Shown here piece after piece: positions 6,049 through 7,995 of a DNA stretch of 7,995 nt. The translations under genes and the position numbers were made by a program. The stretch's first letter is position 1. Every line of letters begins with the position of its first letter. The stretch is taken from NCBI GenBank assembly GCA_020860885.1, contig JAJBTS010000028.1, forward strand, positions 1 to 7,995. Direction: 5' to 3'. Under the pieces are notes generated by a model, which ran no database searches, was not told the DNA's origin, and was given only the letters and a program-made list of their open reading frames with translations. Source of the DNA: Bacteroidales bacterium (lineage in GTDB: Bacteria; Bacteroidota; Bacteroidia; Bacteroidales; Azobacteroidaceae).

Positions 6049-7327
6049 CCTCCTCTTTAGCCGGTAATTTTTTTACCATAACTTTGTCGATTCTGGCGCC
6101 ATCCATGTCAATAACTTCCAACTGAAAGTGATTCCAGTTCAGAGTTTCACCAGTTCGAGGGATATGACCCAGTTCTTCCAGGATCAATCCACCCACAGTA
6201 TTATACTCGCTATCGGCAGAAAACAAATCTCCCATTTTGAAGTAACTCAAAAAGTTGTAAAACGAACATTGCCCATCGACCAAATAACTTCCATCTTTTC
6301 TTTTTACAATTTCCGGTTCTTCATTCAGGGTTGGAATCTCTCCTACTATAGCTTCCATAATATCTTTCAAAGTTACAATCCCTTGTACCGCACCAAATTC
6401 ATCCATTATAAGAGCGTAATGATTATGAGAAGATTTCATTTGTTCTAAAGCCGAATATACTTCCATATTCTCATAAAAATATTGAACAGGCTGCATTAGT
6501 TTCCGTATATCAAAATCAGGATCATTGATATGGTCAAAGATATCTTTCAGGTAAACCATTCCCTGAACCTGATCCAGACTATCTTTTGCAACCGGAAATT
6601 TACTGAAGGAATTCCCGGCAATCAATTCCCTGATTTCTTCTTTGGTCATATTCACATCGATCCAGACAATATCCCGGCGAGGAGTCATGATCGACTCCAA
6701 ATCGCGATCTCCTAAAGAGAAAACTCTTTCCATAATGTCTTGCTCGACTTGTTGAACCTCTCCATCTTCCGTTCCTTCCCGGATGATGGATTTAATTTCC
6801 TCTTCAGTTATTTTACTGCCTCCTTGTTTAATTCCAAATAAACTGAATATCAAAGAAGTACTTTTAGATAATATCCAGACAAACGGTTTGGCCAAAACAG
6901 ACAGCCAATGCATAGGACGAGCAATGATTTTAGATATTTTTTCCGCAGAACTCAAACCTATCCTTTTAGGCACCAACTCTCCGAAAATAATTGTAAGATA
7001 AGTCACAATAATAACAATAGATACCTGAGCAACAGAAGAGGAATAAGCAGGAGACATCCCCCAACTCTCTAAGACCGGACTTAACCGGCCTGCCAAGATA
7101 TCTCCCGAAAACATACCGGTTAATATTCCTATCAGGGTAATACCCACTTGTACTGTAGATAAAAAATTATCCGGGTTATCCGAAAGATCCAAAGCAGCTT
7201 TGGCTGCTTTGTTACCATGTTTGGCTTCATTCTTCAGACTGGTTTTACGGGAAGAGATAACTGCTATTTCAGACATGGAAAAAACTCCATTCAGCAGAAT
7301 AAGAAAAACAATAATAAATATTTCCAT
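6044..7327 (-). CDS. CNNM/CBS-domain membrane transporter (CorC/HlyC, 'hemolysin' family)
   Basis: 427 residues, full length for the family. The DUF21/CNNM transmembrane domain covers about 1-190, with hydrophobic segments near 2-22, 58-75, 100-120 and 140-165, and the signature 'GELVPKRIGL' (116-125). Two CBS domains follow: 'IMTPRRDIVWIDVNMTKEEI...FSKFPV' (about 213-270) and 'YALIMDEFGAVQGIVTLKDIMEAIVGEI' (about 278-331), which bind adenosine nucleotides in relatives. The C-terminal CorC_HlyC domain (about 345-422) includes 'DGQCSFYNFL' and 'YNTVGGLILEELGHIPRTGE'. Characterised relatives (CorB/CorC, MpfA, CNNM) export Mg2+ or related cations; the older name 'hemolysin' is historical and should not be read as toxin function. 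The ATG at 7327 immediately precedes the first membrane segment and lies 22 bases after a good -7 box. Confidence 0.93.
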   Translation of the reverse strand: MEIFIIVFLILLNGVFSMSEIAVISSRKTSLKNEAKHGNKAAKAALDLSDNPDNFLSTVQVGITLIGILTGMFSGDILAGRLSPVLESWGMSPAYSSSVAQVSIVIIVTYLTIIFGELVPKRIGLSSAEKISKIIARPMHWLSVLAKPFVWILSKSTSLIFSLFGIKQGGSKITEEEIKSIIREGTEDGEVQQVEQDIMERVFSLGDRDLESIMTPRRDIVWIDVNMTKEEIRELIAGNSFSKFPVAKDSLDQVQGMVYLKDIFDHINDPDFDIRKLMQPVQYFYENMEVYSALEQMKSSHNHYALIMDEFGAVQGIVTLKDIMEAIVGEIPTLNEEPEIVKRKDGSYLVDGQCSFYNFLSYFKMGDLFSADSEYNTVGGLILEELGHIPRTGETLNWNHFQLEVIDMDGARIDKVMVKKLPAKEEA

Positions 7328-7349
7328 ATATTTATAACAAACTAAACAG

Positions 7350-7379
7350 CAAATATATTAAATTATATCCAATTTCAAT
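7350..7379 (-). promoter_or_regulatory. Bacteroidota housekeeping-type promoter for the CorC-like gene
   Basis: Minus-strand TATATTTG (7357-7350) matches the Bacteroides -7 consensus TAnnTTTG exactly. An ATTG (7379-7376), three of four bases of the -33 TTTG element, lies 18 bases upstream. The -7 box ends 22 bases before the ATG at 7327, giving the short A/T-rich leader usual in this phylum. It indicates the transporter is transcribed separately from the upstream sigma gene. Confidence 0.5.
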
Positions 7380-7386
7380 TTCTTTG

Positions 7387-7423
7387 AAAAATAAAGAGAA
7401 GCCTTTTTCACAAAAACATCTCT
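7387..7423 (-). terminator. probable terminator after the second ECF sigma gene
   Basis: Read on the minus strand: AGAGA (7423-7419), 2 bases, TTTTT (7416-7412), loop GTG, AAAAA (7408-7404), 4 bases, TCTCT (7399-7395), then a T-rich tail TTATTTTT ending at 7387. The stem is imperfect with an asymmetric internal loop, but the outer G:C-containing stem followed by a T-rich run is terminator-like. It sits about 50 bases beyond the sigma stop and just before the transporter promoter, so it would separate the two units. Confidence 0.4.
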
Positions 7424-7472
7424 CCAGATAACCTCTATTAAAACCTTATTTACTTTCTTTCTTATTTCCTTT

Positions 7473-7976
7473 TTATCTTAGATCTTTTAATTCTTTTTGT
7501 AATTCCTGTCTTGCAAAATATATCCTGCTTTTCACTGTCCCTAAAGGGAGAGACAGGTTCTCTGCAATTTCATTGTATTTATACCCGGCTAAAAACATTG
7601 AAAATGGATTTTTTAAGTCATTATTCAAATTACTTATAGCCCCGTTAATTTCTTTTACTGTGTAAGATCCATCCGGGGTTTCAAATCCTGAATCCTGGGA
7701 AAGATTCAAATGATAAAGATCTTCTGTCTGGTCTATGATTGTCTGGCTTCTTACCACCTTCCGGTAATTATTAATAAAAATATTACGCATTATAGTCAGA
7801 ACCCATCCTTTAAAATTTACGTTTTCTATATATTTATCTTCATTATCCAATACTTTTAAGGTAGTATCCTGCAAAAGGTCGTTTGCATCTTCCCTATTCC
7901 CCGTTAACATCATTGCAAAATTGAACATATTACTCTGAATACCTAATACTTTTTCCTGAAATTGAATTGTGCTCAT
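7473..7976 (-). CDS. ECF-type RNA polymerase sigma factor
   Basis: 167 residues, a complete ECF sigma factor. Region 2 covers about 13-80, with 'FNFAMMLTGNREDANDLLQDTTLKVL' (core binding) and 'FKGWVLTIMRNIFINNYRK' (-10 recognition). Region 4 covers about 112-165, with 'PFSMFLAGYKYNEIAENLSLPLGTVKSRIYFARQEL', a clear helix-turn-helix. The sequence is of a subgroup widespread in Bacteroidales genomes and is quite different from the first sigma factor in the window. No anti-sigma gene follows it on the same strand: the next gene is the CorC-like transporter, behind a terminator and its own promoter. A partner could lie upstream, beyond the window edge 19 bases away, or be absent. The ATG at 7976 is preceded by an A/T-only stretch without Shine-Dalgarno, as usual for the phylum. 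Confidence 0.95.
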   Translation of the reverse strand: MSTIQFQEKVLGIQSNMFNFAMMLTGNREDANDLLQDTTLKVLDNEDKYIENVNFKGWVLTIMRNIFINNYRKVVRSQTIIDQTEDLYHLNLSQDSGFETPDGSYTVKEINGAISNLNNDLKNPFSMFLAGYKYNEIAENLSLPLGTVKSRIYFARQELQKELKDLR

Positions 7977-7995
7977 AATATTTTTTATTTTTTGT

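Noticed and set aside
6128..6448. 106-codon plus-strand ORF opposite the CorC-like gene
   Set aside because: Antisense shadow of the CBS/CorC_HlyC domains, no independent promoter or family resemblance.
1..7995. Mobile element, CRISPR array, tRNA/rRNA or defence system
   Set aside because: No transposase, integrase, direct-repeat array, cloverleaf-like sequence or defence-type protein was seen; nearly all of the window is accounted for by ordinary chromosomal genes.

Overview
The window is AT-rich, densely coded DNA from a Bacteroidota, most likely Bacteroidales. The evidence is the type of ECF sigma factors, a membrane protein and secreted protein of Bacteroidales character, a fused trehalose-6-phosphate synthase/phosphatase, the absence of clear Shine-Dalgarno sites, and a good match to the Bacteroides -33/-7 promoter consensus (TTTG / TAnnTTTG). 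The exact genus cannot be told from this stretch.

Layout. Positions 21-2257 (+) form a tight four-gene operon: ECF sigma factor, overlapping single-pass membrane protein (putative anti-sigma factor), small secreted protein, and outer-membrane beta-barrel protein. It converges on a cardiolipin synthase gene (2320 to 3723 or 3758, -). Across a short divergent promoter region lies a trehalose-6-phosphate synthase/phosphatase gene (3860-6026, +). This converges on a CNNM/CBS/CorC-type membrane transporter gene (6044-7327, -). Upstream of that, in the same direction, is a second ECF sigma factor (7473-7976, -), separated by a probable terminator and a near-consensus promoter.

How the genes work together. 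The first four genes look like a self-contained cell-envelope signalling unit: sigma factor, its membrane-bound regulator and two exported products. The central genes serve membrane lipid composition (cardiolipin) and compatible-solute synthesis (trehalose). The CorC-like protein is likely an ion transporter. A shared osmotic/envelope-stress theme is plausible but is inference only.

The most notable signal is that two divergent neighbours both appear frame-disrupted at a run of seven A (+ strand). The trehalose gene reads as two ORFs that join into one 721-residue enzyme if one base is removed near 4311-4317. The cardiolipin synthase gains its missing N-terminal membrane segment and an ATG start if one base is added at 3744-3750. 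This may be assembly error, real mutation or slippage-based on/off switching. I see no RNA genes, IS elements, CRISPR arrays or clear novel defence system.
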